NCBI RefSeq assembly: GCF_023715895.1
Contig: NZ_JAMBOO010000037.1
Location: forward strand, 1-32,786
Direction of reading: 5' to 3'
From: Domibacillus indicus
GTDB taxonomy: Bacteria > Bacillota > Bacilli > Bacillales > Domibacillaceae
DNA length: 32,786 nt
Below, in pieces: positions 21,184-29,136 of this stretch. A program made the position numbers and the translations under genes. The first letter of the stretch is position 1, and every line of letters begins with the position of its first letter. The notes under the pieces are model-generated. The model was not told the DNA's origin, searched no databases, and worked only from the letters and a program-made list of their open reading frames with translations.

Positions 21184-21372
21184 AACTTCATTTGTGTCTA
21201 TTACTTTAAATTTGTCTTCGGTTATAAAGGTTTTCTTACTTAACGCTTCATTCACCAGTTCACCTGTATCATCGTTTGGACCTGGATTAATGTCCACTAC
21301 TTCATGCTGCTCCGGACTGGTTGGCATGCCGTTCGGGCCCAGACGATAGTATGTGACTTTGACTTTCATCAT
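21181..21372 (-). CDS. Small soluble protein of unknown function
   Basis: The 63-residue protein begins MMKVKVTYYRLGPNGMP and continues with HEVVDINPGPNDDTGELVNEAL, KKTFITEDKFKVID. This suggests a small beta/alpha domain. AAGGAGTGAG lies 3-4 nt before the first ATG; the second ATG is also possible. It is a single-gene unit. The 270 bp beyond its start (21373-21644) has no gene; a short GCCGC-CATC-GCGGC hairpin is the only structure seen. Confidence 0.75.
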   Translation of the reverse strand: MMKVKVTYYRLGPNGMPTSPEQHEVVDINPGPNDDTGELVNEALSKKTFITEDKFKVIDTNEV

Positions 21373-21644
21373 ATCTCACTCCTTCTTCCCTCGCGTCAAA
21401 AGGATTTATTTTACCCTTCCCGTCTGCAAGTGACTTTAAGGGAAGTAATAAAAAAGAATACGTTTTAAGTGTTACCTATCCCATTCGAGATTATCCAAAC
21501 TCTAAACGCCGCCATCGCGGCATGCGCCATTAAAAGTCCGTATTTCCTTTGTGAGTGCTGTAACAAGAGCGATGGAACCGAACTAACAATTGTTTACCTA
21601 TGCGGTATACAGTGCTTCGTTATGGATGTTGACAGTAGTCCAGT

Positions 21645-22283
21645 TTAAGCTTCCGCTATTTTCACGCTGAGATATTGAATATCTTTTAAAGCTTTCCCAA
21701 TCAGGCTTAGTACACTTTCCCTATCCTCCTCGTTATTTGCAAAATCCAAATGATTTACACCAAGCAGGATCTTGGGCGAGTATTGATATCCTTGATACCA
21801 GGCTTCATATTTTTCATTCAACCGCTCCCAGTACTTCATCTCAACTTTGCTTTCCAGTCCTCGTCCACGACGGTCAATCCGTTCTTTTGCCCTTTCTGTG
21901 TCACACTGGAGATATACCAGCAGGTCAGGCGCTCTTGTCGTTTCAACAATAGCGGCAAGGAGTTTTTCATATATCCGATACTCCTCCGGTGTCATGCTGC
22001 CGTCTTCACTTAAAAGCTTAGCGAATATCTGATCCCCGAAAATAGAACGATCCAGGACACCACATCTTTGTTCAGAAATGTGTTTGATCATCTGCCAGCG
22101 CTCCGTCGCAAAATGAATCTGCGTTGTGAAAGACCAGCGGGAGCGTTCTCCATAAAAACGATCGAGCAGTTTTTCTGTGTCTGGATTTCCCAGCTCTTCA
22201 AAAACAGGAATGTGAAAATGATCGCTGATCAAGTGAGATAGTGTTGATTTACCTGCCCCAACTGTTCCCTCTACTACTATCAT
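21645..22283 (-). CDS. Deoxynucleoside kinase (Dck/Dgk family)
   Basis: The 212-residue protein starts MIVVEGTVGAGKST, the P-loop GxxGxGKS of deoxynucleoside kinases. It continues with FEELGNPDTEKLLDRFY, then the DRS motif (VLDRSIFGDQIF) of the base- and sugar-binding site, and an arginine-rich lid segment, CDTERAKERIDRRGRGLE. It should phosphorylate deoxyadenosine/deoxycytidine or deoxyguanosine to the monophosphate for salvage. The start is at 22283, with AAAGGAGAAGG upstream. The frame is open 62 codons further upstream, but that would make the protein far longer than the 207-217 residues usual in Bacillus. In Bacillus subtilis two such genes (dck, dgk) are paired; only one is here. Confidence 0.9.
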   Translation of the reverse strand: MIVVEGTVGAGKSTLSHLISDHFHIPVFEELGNPDTEKLLDRFYGERSRWSFTTQIHFATERWQMIKHISEQRCGVLDRSIFGDQIFAKLLSEDGSMTPEEYRIYEKLLAAIVETTRAPDLLVYLQCDTERAKERIDRRGRGLESKVEMKYWERLNEKYEAWYQGYQYSPKILLGVNHLDFANNEEDRESVLSLIGKALKDIQYLSVKIAEA

Positions 22284-22470
22284 GAGGTTTCCTTCTCCTT
22301 TATCATTTGTTTTATTTGAGCAGTAATCGCGTTCTTGCACAATTTTTAACAATTCGTTTGTACGTTTCATTTCTCCAATTTTGATGGAGAAACAACTTTG
22401 TCTCTTTTGCTTAACATCAATATATCCTTTTTCCTTTCTGTTCAATCCGCCATCAAACCTTGTAATCAAA

Positions 22471-22506
22471 TGAGCCGCTTCTGTTTGAAGGGGCTCACTT
22501 TTTGTA
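22471..22506 (-). terminator. Probable terminator of the pentapeptide-repeat gene
   Basis: GTGAGCCCC pairs with the GGCTCAT arm around a loop of about 14 nt on the minus strand, then TTTG. It lies 22 nt after the stop codon. Confidence 0.45.
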
Positions 22507-22527
22507 TTAGCGTCTTTTTTTTACTAT

Positions 22528-23355
22528 TTAAAGCCAGTGGTCCGGCTTTCGTACAGAAGCAGGCAGTTTCGTATACCGGTCGCCTTTAGCCGCATTCACC
22601 TGTGCCTGCGTTAAAAAAATGCTTCCCGTAAGATCCGCTCCTCTTAAATCAGCATCCCTGAAGTCAGCACCGATCAAGTCGGTCAGTCTCATGTCTGCTC
22701 CCCTCAAATCAACTGCAATAAAATGCGCTCCTCTTAAATCAGCGCCTTTTAAATCGGCTCCTTTTAATTTTGCACCAAAGAAATCTTTTCTGCCCGCTGC
22801 TTTCGATTTCTTTTTGGACCGGGCCTGTGACCGCACGTATGCACTTGATCGTAAAAGAAGCTCATTCACCCTAGCTCTGTGAACTGGTACGTCAAGTTTT
22901 AAAATCGCCTGGGGGCTTAGCTGTGTGAGAGCCTCTATATCGCGGGCCGCTTCCTGCAGTTCCTGTTGAATCGGCGCTGTTTCTTTCCATTCAAGCGCTT
23001 CTTCTACGTAACAAAGCATTTCATGGAGCTGCTGCATAATAGGGAATACATCGAACATTTCTTTTGCAGAAGCAGGATGCTCCCGCCAGCTTGCCCCTTT
23101 GTATGTAACCTGCGATACTTTCTGTCCTGCCCCAAAGCATTCATATACAGCGCAGCCGCGGAATCCTTTTTGTCTAAGGTTTTGATGAATCCCACAATAA
23201 AAATCTGCCATTAAATTTTGGCATGGGGTGCCGCCGTCTTTGTTCATCGCAAAATCAGCTGATTTTGCATAAGGCAGCGCCACACAGCAAAGGCCAAAAC
23301 AATGTTCACAGTCGGCACGCAGATGGCTCTTTTTACTTGCTAGTTGACTAGACAA
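22528..23355 (-). CDS. Pentapeptide-repeat protein with N-terminal cysteine cluster
   Basis: The protein has about 275 residues in two parts. The N-terminal third is cysteine-rich (CEHCFGLCC, CQNL, FYCGIH, GCAVYECFG), suggesting a metal site. A helical middle follows. From about residue 190 there are about 11 pentapeptide units of the A(D)LxG type (LKGAD, LRGAD, LIGAD, FRDAD), which fold into a right-handed quadrilateral beta helix. Such helices in Qnr/MfpA mimic DNA, but this copy is short and no gyrase role can be claimed. The TTG at 23355 is preferred because AAAGGAA lies 9 nt before it; the GTG three codons upstream touches that site. The C-terminus QAQVNAAKGDRYTKLPASVRKPDHW is typical for pentapeptide proteins. 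Confidence 0.85.
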   Translation of the reverse strand: MSSQLASKKSHLRADCEHCFGLCCVALPYAKSADFAMNKDGGTPCQNLMADFYCGIHQNLRQKGFRGCAVYECFGAGQKVSQVTYKGASWREHPASAKEMFDVFPIMQQLHEMLCYVEEALEWKETAPIQQELQEAARDIEALTQLSPQAILKLDVPVHRARVNELLLRSSAYVRSQARSKKKSKAAGRKDFFGAKLKGADLKGADLRGAHFIAVDLRGADMRLTDLIGADFRDADLRGADLTGSIFLTQAQVNAAKGDRYTKLPASVRKPDHWL

Positions 23356-23478
23356 TCTATACACTTCCTTTAATTATAAACTGCTTACAGATTCTTCATT
23401 TATTTGTATGCTCATGGAAGAAGTATACCGAGCCTTCATTTCATATGGAAGCGTAAATTCTTCCATTCTTACTTTTTT

Positions 23479-23503
23479 GTTTATTCTTTGAGAGACGGGG
23501 AAT
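23479..23503 (+). promoter_or_regulatory. Sigma-B-like promoter
   Basis: GTTTAT (23479-23484), 13 bp, GGGAAT (23498-23503): five of six in each hexamer against the sigma-B consensus, with start near 23511. Confidence 0.6.
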
Positions 23504-23542
23504 AGTACGAGAGTAAACTTATTACAAAGGAGAGTGCATACC

Positions 23543-23704
23543 ATGGCAACAAACAAAGCAATGATGACAACACTGGCGCTTGGAGCAGCTTATCTTCTTC
23601 GAAACGAAAAATCACGGACGAAACTTATGAATCAATTTAAAGCAATGGGTGGCAGCTCAAAAAGCAAAACAGCTGAACAACAGAAATCACTGACGCTTGG
23701 ATAA
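23543..23704 (+). CDS. 53-residue small protein, probable stress protein
   Basis: The frame encodes 53 residues. The N-terminal helix is moderately hydrophobic (MMTTLALGAAYLLRNEKSRTKLMNQF) and the tail is Gly/Ser/Lys/Gln-rich (GGSSKSKTAEQQKS). AAAGGAG lies 10 nt before the ATG. The pattern resembles short Bacillus proteins with a weak membrane anchor and disordered tail; no family is recognised. A sigma-B-like promoter lies 40 nt upstream, and a strong bidirectional terminator follows directly. Confidence 0.7.
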   Translation: MATNKAMMTTLALGAAYLLRNEKSRTKLMNQFKAMGGSSKSKTAEQQKSLTLG

Positions 23705-23705
23705 A

Positions 23706-23741
23706 CAAAAACATGGATCCTTTTCTGGATCCATGTTTTTT
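23706..23741. terminator. Bidirectional terminator between the 53-residue gene and the PTPS gene
   Basis: AAAAACATGGATCC pairs with GGATCCATGTTTTT around a 6-nt loop, with T-tracts on both strands. Confidence 0.92.
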
Positions 23742-23771
23742 CTTGTTCATCTTTAGTAAATATTGTTTTTT

Positions 23772-24590
23772 TTACTTGTTTTCCGGACCATGGTATTCAA
23801 AATAATTTTTTGCAGTCTCCCAAAGTCCTATTTTAGACAAACTTGGCAGAGACGGCTGAAGCAGTTCCCAAAAAACAACTGTCATAACCTCGGCAGTTGG
23901 ATTTAACCCGCTGAATTCTTCTGTATCTAAATTGAGATGCTTATGGTCAAATTTCTGAAGAATTTTCTGATCAACGATTTCATCGAGCTCTGCTAAATTG
24001 ATGATCATCCCTGTTACAGGATCAGCTTCTCCCTCCACCGTTACTTCAAGAATATAGTTATGGCCATGTCCATGAGGGTTATTACATTTTCCAAAAATCA
24101 TTTTATTTTCCTCATCGGATAGCTGATCACTGTGTAATCTATGCGCAGCCGAAAAGTGAAATTTTCTCGTTAATTGAATCATTGACTTTTCCTCCTTTTG
24201 AGAAAGCAAAAATGGATTTTCGTGTAGTTTTATACTTTGGAGTTCGCACTTATCAAACTTTTCATTTAGTTCATTCCATAGATAAGACACTATATTTTCT
24301 GTTGTGGGAATATGCTCTTTAAAGAAAGAATGTTCTCGATTGAGAAATTTGCCATCCAATTCTTCTAAAACTACTCCTTTAACGATACGGTCAATATCTG
24401 TAATGTTCACAACAATTCCTGATTTAGGATTAAGGTTTCCTTTTACAGTAACTTCTAACGTGTAATCATGGCCATGACCATTAGGGTTATTGCACAGTCC
24501 AAAAACTTCTTTATTTTTCTTCTCATCCCAAGTGGGAACATGATAACTATGAGCTGCTGAAAATTCTACTTTTCTTGTTAGCAAAATCAA
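23772..24590 (-). CDS. Tandem (fused) 6-pyruvoyl-tetrahydropterin synthase
   Basis: The 272-residue protein contains two complete PTPS domains (about 1-128 and 137-272). Each has the zinc histidines and the nucleophile cysteine in the C-x5-HGH form: H14, C33, H39, H41 and H150, C169, H175, H177. As I recall, this spacing marks true PTPS-type enzymes, while queuosine QueD has C-x3-HGH. The second domain keeps the catalytic Asp-His pair (D215-H216 in KFDHKHL); the first has D79-G80 (ELDGKFL), so it has probably lost activity. Both keep the pterin-anchoring Glu (HEN, WET). A TTG start follows GGAGGG. Inside the gene AAAGGAGG lies 8 nt before ATG 24182, which starts domain 2, so a free second domain may also be made. 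It lies 112 nt after a GGDEF-EAL gene, with a hairpin (24665-24693) in between. Confidence 0.9.
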   Translation of the reverse strand: MILLTRKVEFSAAHSYHVPTWDEKKNKEVFGLCNNPNGHGHDYTLEVTVKGNLNPKSGIVVNITDIDRIVKGVVLEELDGKFLNREHSFFKEHIPTTENIVSYLWNELNEKFDKCELQSIKLHENPFLLSQKEEKSMIQLTRKFHFSAAHRLHSDQLSDEENKMIFGKCNNPHGHGHNYILEVTVEGEADPVTGMIINLAELDEIVDQKILQKFDHKHLNLDTEEFSGLNPTAEVMTVVFWELLQPSLPSLSKIGLWETAKNYFEYHGPENK

Positions 24591-24702
24591 AGTCTATCCC
24601 TCCTTCGTTCAACCTATTCATTTAAGCACTGAATCTCACTAATTTTATTACCTTTTCTTTTATTGGATAGGAAAATTATTTTCTTATCCTATCTTTTAAA
24701 AA

Positions 24703-27252
24703 TCACTTATGTGTGTTATTGATTTTCATAAACGTCACTTCTTGAATTTCTTTAAATCTCTTGTTAAACTCCTCAACTGACAAAGGCTTACTAAATAAGT
24801 ATCCCTGTACTTCATGGCACTCTTGTTGCTGGAGGAATTTAAGCTGTTCATCTGTCTCTATCCCTTCTGCAATGACCTTAACATGCAAATTATGACCCAT
24901 AGCTATAATTGTTGTAATAATTTTGGTGTCTACAGAAGTATCCTCTATATCGTTCGCAAAGGATTTGTCGATCTTTAAGGTATGGAACGGAAACTTATTC
25001 AGGTAGCTTAACGAAGAGTAACCTGTCCCAAAATCATCTATCGCAATTTTCACACCTAAATCTTTCAAAGCATGGAGCTTATCAATTACATATTGTTCGT
25101 TGTACATGGCAATGCTTTCCGTAATTTCGATCTCCAAATACTTTGGATCCAGGTCCGTTTCATCTAATACTTCTTTCACAAGATCAACTAAGTTAGCTTG
25201 TTGAAACTGCTGAGGAGAAAGATTCACGGATATACCTATTTCATGCAGTCCAGATTTCTGCCATTCTCGAGTTTGTTTACAAGCAGTACGCAGCACCCAT
25301 TCCCCAATCGGTGCGATTAAACCAGTTTCTTCAGCTAACGGAATAAATTCTAAAGGAGAAATCATTCCTATTTGCGGATGAGGCCATCGAATCAAAGCTT
25401 CATTTCCCGTTATGACCCCTGTTTTCAAGTCAACCTTAGGCTGGTAGAACAAAGTAAATTCATCCCGTTCTAATGCCTGGCGCATACCTTTTTCCAAAAA
25501 TGCTCTCTTTTGAATAAGATCATTCATATCATGTGTATAGAACTGATAATTATTTCTTCCATTTTCTTTGGCACGGTACATAGCCATATCAGCATGTTTA
25601 ATGAGATTCTCGATATTATTGCTATCTAGCGGATACATGCTTATCCCTATACTTGACGTAATAAAGAGTTCATTGCCTTCGTAAATAAAAGGTTTCTCTA
25701 ATTTTCTCTGGATAGCTTGTACAAATTCGTTTGCTGTTTCACGATTCGTATTAGGCAGAAGCAAAAGAAATTCATCTCCTCCTATACGCGACATAATTTC
25801 TCCTTTTTTAAGAAGAGAGGAAATGCGGTTCGCAACAGACTTTATCACATAATCACCGGCCGAATGACCGAGCGTATCATTGATAAATTTAAATCTATCC
25901 AAATCAAGAAATAACAATGCAATAGGTTTTTTATCATGTAAGCCAGCTAGTTCTAATGCTTTTTCATGAAATAGCCGCGTATTAGGAAGCCCTGTCAGAA
26001 AATCATAATAAGCATAGTACTGTATTTCTTCACTTTTTCTCTTAAGCTCGTCCGTATAATTTAATAGATTTAATGACATTGAATTTACTTTATTAGAAAG
26101 CAAGCCTAATTCATCATTTCTTTCAATTGCTACTTTTGCCCCGAAATTGCCTTTAGCAATTTCATTCACTTTTTCAAGAATTCGATTTATCGGCTTAACG
26201 ATATATCCAGCTAGAAAGTAGCTAATAACCACTACAAAAATCAAAACAATAATGGAGATAACTAGACTATTTAATAACTGTTTGTTTAATACATCTTGAA
26301 TAACTTTATAGTCGATTACTACTCCAATTACATAAGGATTTTCAGAAGAGACAGGAATAAAACTTTTAAATACTTTTTTATTATTAACCTCACTCTGAAA
26401 ACTAACTAATTTCCCGGTTTCCATTGCTGTTTTAACTGCAGAAACATCCGCCTTTTTCTCTTGGTACTTATAGGTTCCGAATTGAATATCCTTATTCGCT
26501 AGCTCAATAAACTTCTCTCCATTTTGCTCCGTATAAACAGGCGGAGAGCCAAAAGTATTTGGGTTAAATCCAGTAATATTTAATAGCGTATTATTATTGC
26601 TTAAGGTTTTCTGTACAATGGCATCAGGACCAATTTCATCCTCAACATCTGTAATCTGACTGTCTCGCATATAAGGATTAATAATATAATTCGTAGTACC
26701 GTCATAATAATATCCCCACTTATCGACATGATTAGGGTTTGATGCCGAAACATTTATGGGGCCTGACCAATAATTTGGAAGTTTTTGACCTTCGGGAATT
26801 GTAACGCTCCTTTGTTCAAACAATTGCTGAAATGCGGTATACCAGTAACCCCATTCTTTCGTACTTAAATTTCTTTCATGTGGGTCAGAAGACTTCACGC
26901 CCCTAACATCATCTTTTTCTTTTACCATTAAAGTAATATGCGACACGCCTAGTTTTTTGCTCAGTTCAACTAATTGTTCATTCGTTACTTCTTTAATATC
27001 GGGACTAAGTACATTTTGTGCTGCAATAGCTGCAGTACGAAGCTCTTCTCCTTTTTGCTGTTCCAACGAACCTACTGTATACTGAGAATGCTCAATGGCT
27101 ATGCTGATTTCCTGCCCCAAGAGATCCATCTGCTTTTCTTGGTCTTTTATTAACAAATCTCTCGTATAGTAATAGAATAATATATTATTTAAAATTAATA
27201 TTATTGTTACAATTAGAGAAAATATAAAAGATAATTTCTTCTTTAAGGACAA
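24703..27252 (-). CDS. Membrane sensor GGDEF-EAL protein (c-di-GMP synthesis and breakdown)
   Basis: The 849-residue protein has, in order, a membrane span (about 8-29), an extracytoplasmic sensor region (about 30-328), a second span (about 330-350), a HAMP linker (about 350-403), GGDEF and EAL domains. The cyclase site is intact (GGDEF at 491-495, with [15 protein letters not shown] before it). The upstream inhibitory site that is normally RxxD reads KxxE, so product inhibition may be altered. The EAL domain keeps EALIRW (618-623), [28 protein letters not shown] and AEGIE, so phosphodiesterase activity is also expected. The sensor region is about 300 residues, of dCache-like size, with an aromatic cluster ([29 protein letters not shown]); its ligand is unknown. 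A TTG start has AAGGGG upstream. It lies between an SDR gene and a PTPS gene on the same strand. Confidence 0.93.
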   Translation of the reverse strand: MSLKKKLSFIFSLIVTIILILNNILFYYYTRDLLIKDQEKQMDLLGQEISIAIEHSQYTVGSLEQQKGEELRTAAIAAQNVLSPDIKEVTNEQLVELSKKLGVSHITLMVKEKDDVRGVKSSDPHERNLSTKEWGYWYTAFQQLFEQRSVTIPEGQKLPNYWSGPINVSASNPNHVDKWGYYYDGTTNYIINPYMRDSQITDVEDEIGPDAIVQKTLSNNNTLLNITGFNPNTFGSPPVYTEQNGEKFIELANKDIQFGTYKYQEKKADVSAVKTAMETGKLVSFQSEVNNKKVFKSFIPVSSENPYVIGVVIDYKVIQDVLNKQLLNSLVISIIVLIFVVVISYFLAGYIVKPINRILEKVNEIAKGNFGAKVAIERNDELGLLSNKVNSMSLNLLNYTDELKRKSEEIQYYAYYDFLTGLPNTRLFHEKALELAGLHDKKPIALLFLDLDRFKFINDTLGHSAGDYVIKSVANRISSLLKKGEIMSRIGGDEFLLLLPNTNRETANEFVQAIQRKLEKPFIYEGNELFITSSIGISMYPLDSNNIENLIKHADMAMYRAKENGRNNYQFYTHDMNDLIQKRAFLEKGMRQALERDEFTLFYQPKVDLKTGVITGNEALIRWPHPQIGMISPLEFIPLAEETGLIAPIGEWVLRTACKQTREWQKSGLHEIGISVNLSPQQFQQANLVDLVKEVLDETDLDPKYLEIEITESIAMYNEQYVIDKLHALKDLGVKIAIDDFGTGYSSLSYLNKFPFHTLKIDKSFANDIEDTSVDTKIITTIIAMGHNLHVKVIAEGIETDEQLKFLQQQECHEVQGYLFSKPLSVEEFNKRFKEIQEVTFMKINNTHK

Positions 27253-27319
27253 ACCATCAACCCCTTGTTTAACCCTGCGTATTGAAAGATTTTTATAGTA
27301 TTATTTAGTTTCATTAAGA

Positions 27320-28000
27320 CTATAACACACCTTTTGGCGGAGTCACTGTCATTTCATCAATCCGAACGTGCAGAGGAGTCGTAGCCACGAATGAAGCGAC
27401 ACGTGCTACATCTTGAACATGCAACATGTCTTCAGAAGAAAAACCTTCAACATTTTTCCAGATGTCTGTATATGTGGCACCTAAGTGGATATTAGTAGTG
27501 AAAACGTTATCTTTGTACCATTCTTCTGCTAAAACACTCCCCATCCCGCTGACTGCATGCTTTGAAGCTGCATAAATAGAATTAAAAGGAAGGTTTCTTT
27601 TCGTTGCAACCGAGCTAATATTAATAATCCGCCCTCCTCTTTTCTTTAATAAGGGGAATGCCTGTTGAGTGCAGTGAAAAATACCAAATACATTAGTTTG
27701 AAAAATACCTTCCCATTCCGCAGGATCAAATTCTTCAAAGGCTTTGAATTCACCAACTCCAGCATTATTCACCAGGACGTCTAAGGCACCATACTGCTCA
27801 CTAATATGCTTAAACCCATCTTGTATTTCTTTTTCATTCCGGATATTTATTTGCAATGGAAATAGGTTTTCCACATTGGTCGCTACATTTTTTTCACGGG
27901 TTGTGGCATAGGTAATAAACCCTTTATCTACAAGATCGAGACTAATTGCCTTCCCTATACCTTTTAAACCACCTATAACGATGGCTATCTTTTTTTCCAT
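27320..28000 (-). CDS. Short-chain dehydrogenase/reductase, possibly a pterin (sepiapterin-type) reductase
   Basis: The 226-residue classical SDR has the cofactor motif GGLKGIGKAI (near residue 8), NNAG, the catalytic Ser in ISSVATKRN and the YAASK dyad. An Arg after the second strand (TTREKN) favours NADPH. The length and open C-terminus resemble sepiapterin and benzil reductases, but the classical SDR fold alone does not fix the substrate. The idea of a pterin substrate comes mainly from the PTPS gene two genes downstream. I choose the ATG at 28000, with AGAGGT 8 nt upstream, over an earlier GTG that precedes the ribosome binding site. It is 67 nt ahead of the GGDEF-EAL gene and is likely the first gene of that unit. 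Confidence 0.87.
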   Translation of the reverse strand: MEKKIAIVIGGLKGIGKAISLDLVDKGFITYATTREKNVATNVENLFPLQINIRNEKEIQDGFKHISEQYGALDVLVNNAGVGEFKAFEEFDPAEWEGIFQTNVFGIFHCTQQAFPLLKKRGGRIINISSVATKRNLPFNSIYAASKHAVSGMGSVLAEEWYKDNVFTTNIHLGATYTDIWKNVEGFSSEDMLHVQDVARVASFVATTPLHVRIDEMTVTPPKGVL

Positions 28001-28120
28001 TTTTGTACCTCTTTTCACCGGGTATTTTGTTAAGGATGTAAAAGAGAAAGTTTATTCCCTTCATTTATCTTAAAATAAAACCTAAGGATTTAATTCCAAA
28101 TTTTAACTAAAACAAACTAA

Positions 28121-28149
28121 CTTATAGCTCTTTAATTATTCGACAAAAA
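28121..28149 (-). promoter_or_regulatory. Candidate SDR-operon promoter overlapping a perfect Spo0A box
   Basis: TTTGTCGAA (minus strand, 28139-28147) is a perfect 9-of-9 Spo0A box. TATAAG (28121-28126) has a poor -35 (TTTTTG) at 17 bp, and the box covers that position. The predicted start is near 28114, giving a leader of about 110 nt. The rest of the 600-bp stretch 28001-28635 is AT-rich and shows no gene I can support. Confidence 0.4.
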
Positions 28150-28635
28150 CCGCTTATTTGAAGTATAACAGATTCAAAAGTCTTAGTACTATAGCAAATG
28201 ATTTAGACATTTTAATTTTCGGCTTATTGTTAACCTCATTAAAGAAAAAGAACTAAACAACGATCCATATTTCTTTTTTATTTGTTTTTACTTTTCTATA
28301 AGAAGCTTTATTCTGCATATCTTAAGCCGTTCACAACATCCATCCGTACATGTTTGTAGAGACATCAGTATTTAAAACTTTCATCCGTACTTTTATCTCC
28401 TAAGCACTGTTTATATTTTTATAATCCATCTTGTCCACTCCATATGGTCATACAGGAACCCTTGCTTGGGATCGATTTATTGTTTTTTATTTTGTTCTCT
28501 TTAATAATTCAGAGCTAGTCCTCTTTTTATCTGCATACACATAAAGAAACGGGATAATCGATTTGGCCGACTTGATCCAGCTACAGAAAGAACAGACATG
28601 AAAATGACGCAGGTAGAAGAGGTGGTGAAAACAAA

Positions 28636-28911
28636 GTGATTGTAGTGATTGAAAAAGCCCTGCTGCTTATGATTACCTTGCGCCTTATCTCTGGAAGTAT
28701 TGAAGTGACCGCTGCGCTTTTAATGCTGAAATTCAACAGCTTAGAAAAAGCCTTTTACATTAATAGCATGCTTGCCCTGGTAGGCCCGGTTGTATTGATC
28801 GTCACAACAGCCATTGGCCTGTATGGAATGGCGGGAAAAATGCCATTAACGAAAAGCATTGGGCTTGTGTGCGGAATTGTGCTTATTTTGTACAGCCTGC
28901 GATCGAGGTAA
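28636..28911 (+). CDS. yqhV: YqhV-family small membrane protein (DUF2619)
   Basis: The 91-residue protein has three hydrophobic spans and the family pattern: LRLISGSIEVTAALLMLKFNSLEKAFYINSMLALVGPVVLI, then GLYGMAGKMPL. It matches the YqhV family of Bacillus, in which the gene usually stands at the edge of the spoIIIA operon; here it stands alone. The function is unknown. A GTG start follows GAGGTGG. A terminator follows 20 nt after the stop. Confidence 0.85.
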   Translation: MIVVIEKALLLMITLRLISGSIEVTAALLMLKFNSLEKAFYINSMLALVGPVVLIVTTAIGLYGMAGKMPLTKSIGLVCGIVLILYSLRSR

Positions 28912-28932
28912 AAAAGGACAAGCTCTATTGAA

Positions 28933-28960
28933 AAGAAAAGCCGATTCGGTTTTTCTTTTT
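28933..28960 (+). terminator. Terminator of the YqhV gene
   Basis: AAGAAAAGCCG-ATT-CGGTTTTTCTT followed by TTTG. Confidence 0.75.
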
Positions 28961-29136
28961 GTTTTGCCCTGATTTCAGCTTTTTCATATAGGATTTTCTT
29001 TTTGTATGGGTTTCATGCAATGTACATAAAGAACCGCCCTTTTGTCAGAGGGAAGCCAATCCAGTTTTCCCACTCCCTTTTTTACATAAATGGCCCTTTT
29101 CGTGAGAATTTATTTCTATGGGGAGGTTATGTGTAA

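Noticed and set aside
22284-22469. In-frame N-terminal extension of the deoxynucleoside kinase
   Set aside because: A strong AAAGGAGAAGG sits just before the ATG at 22283, the P-loop begins right there, and the longer product would exceed the family length by about 60 residues.
23772-24590. QueD (queuosine) assignment for the PTPS gene
   Set aside because: The cysteine spacing is C-x5-HGH in both domains rather than C-x3-HGH, and no queC, queE or queF gene is nearby.
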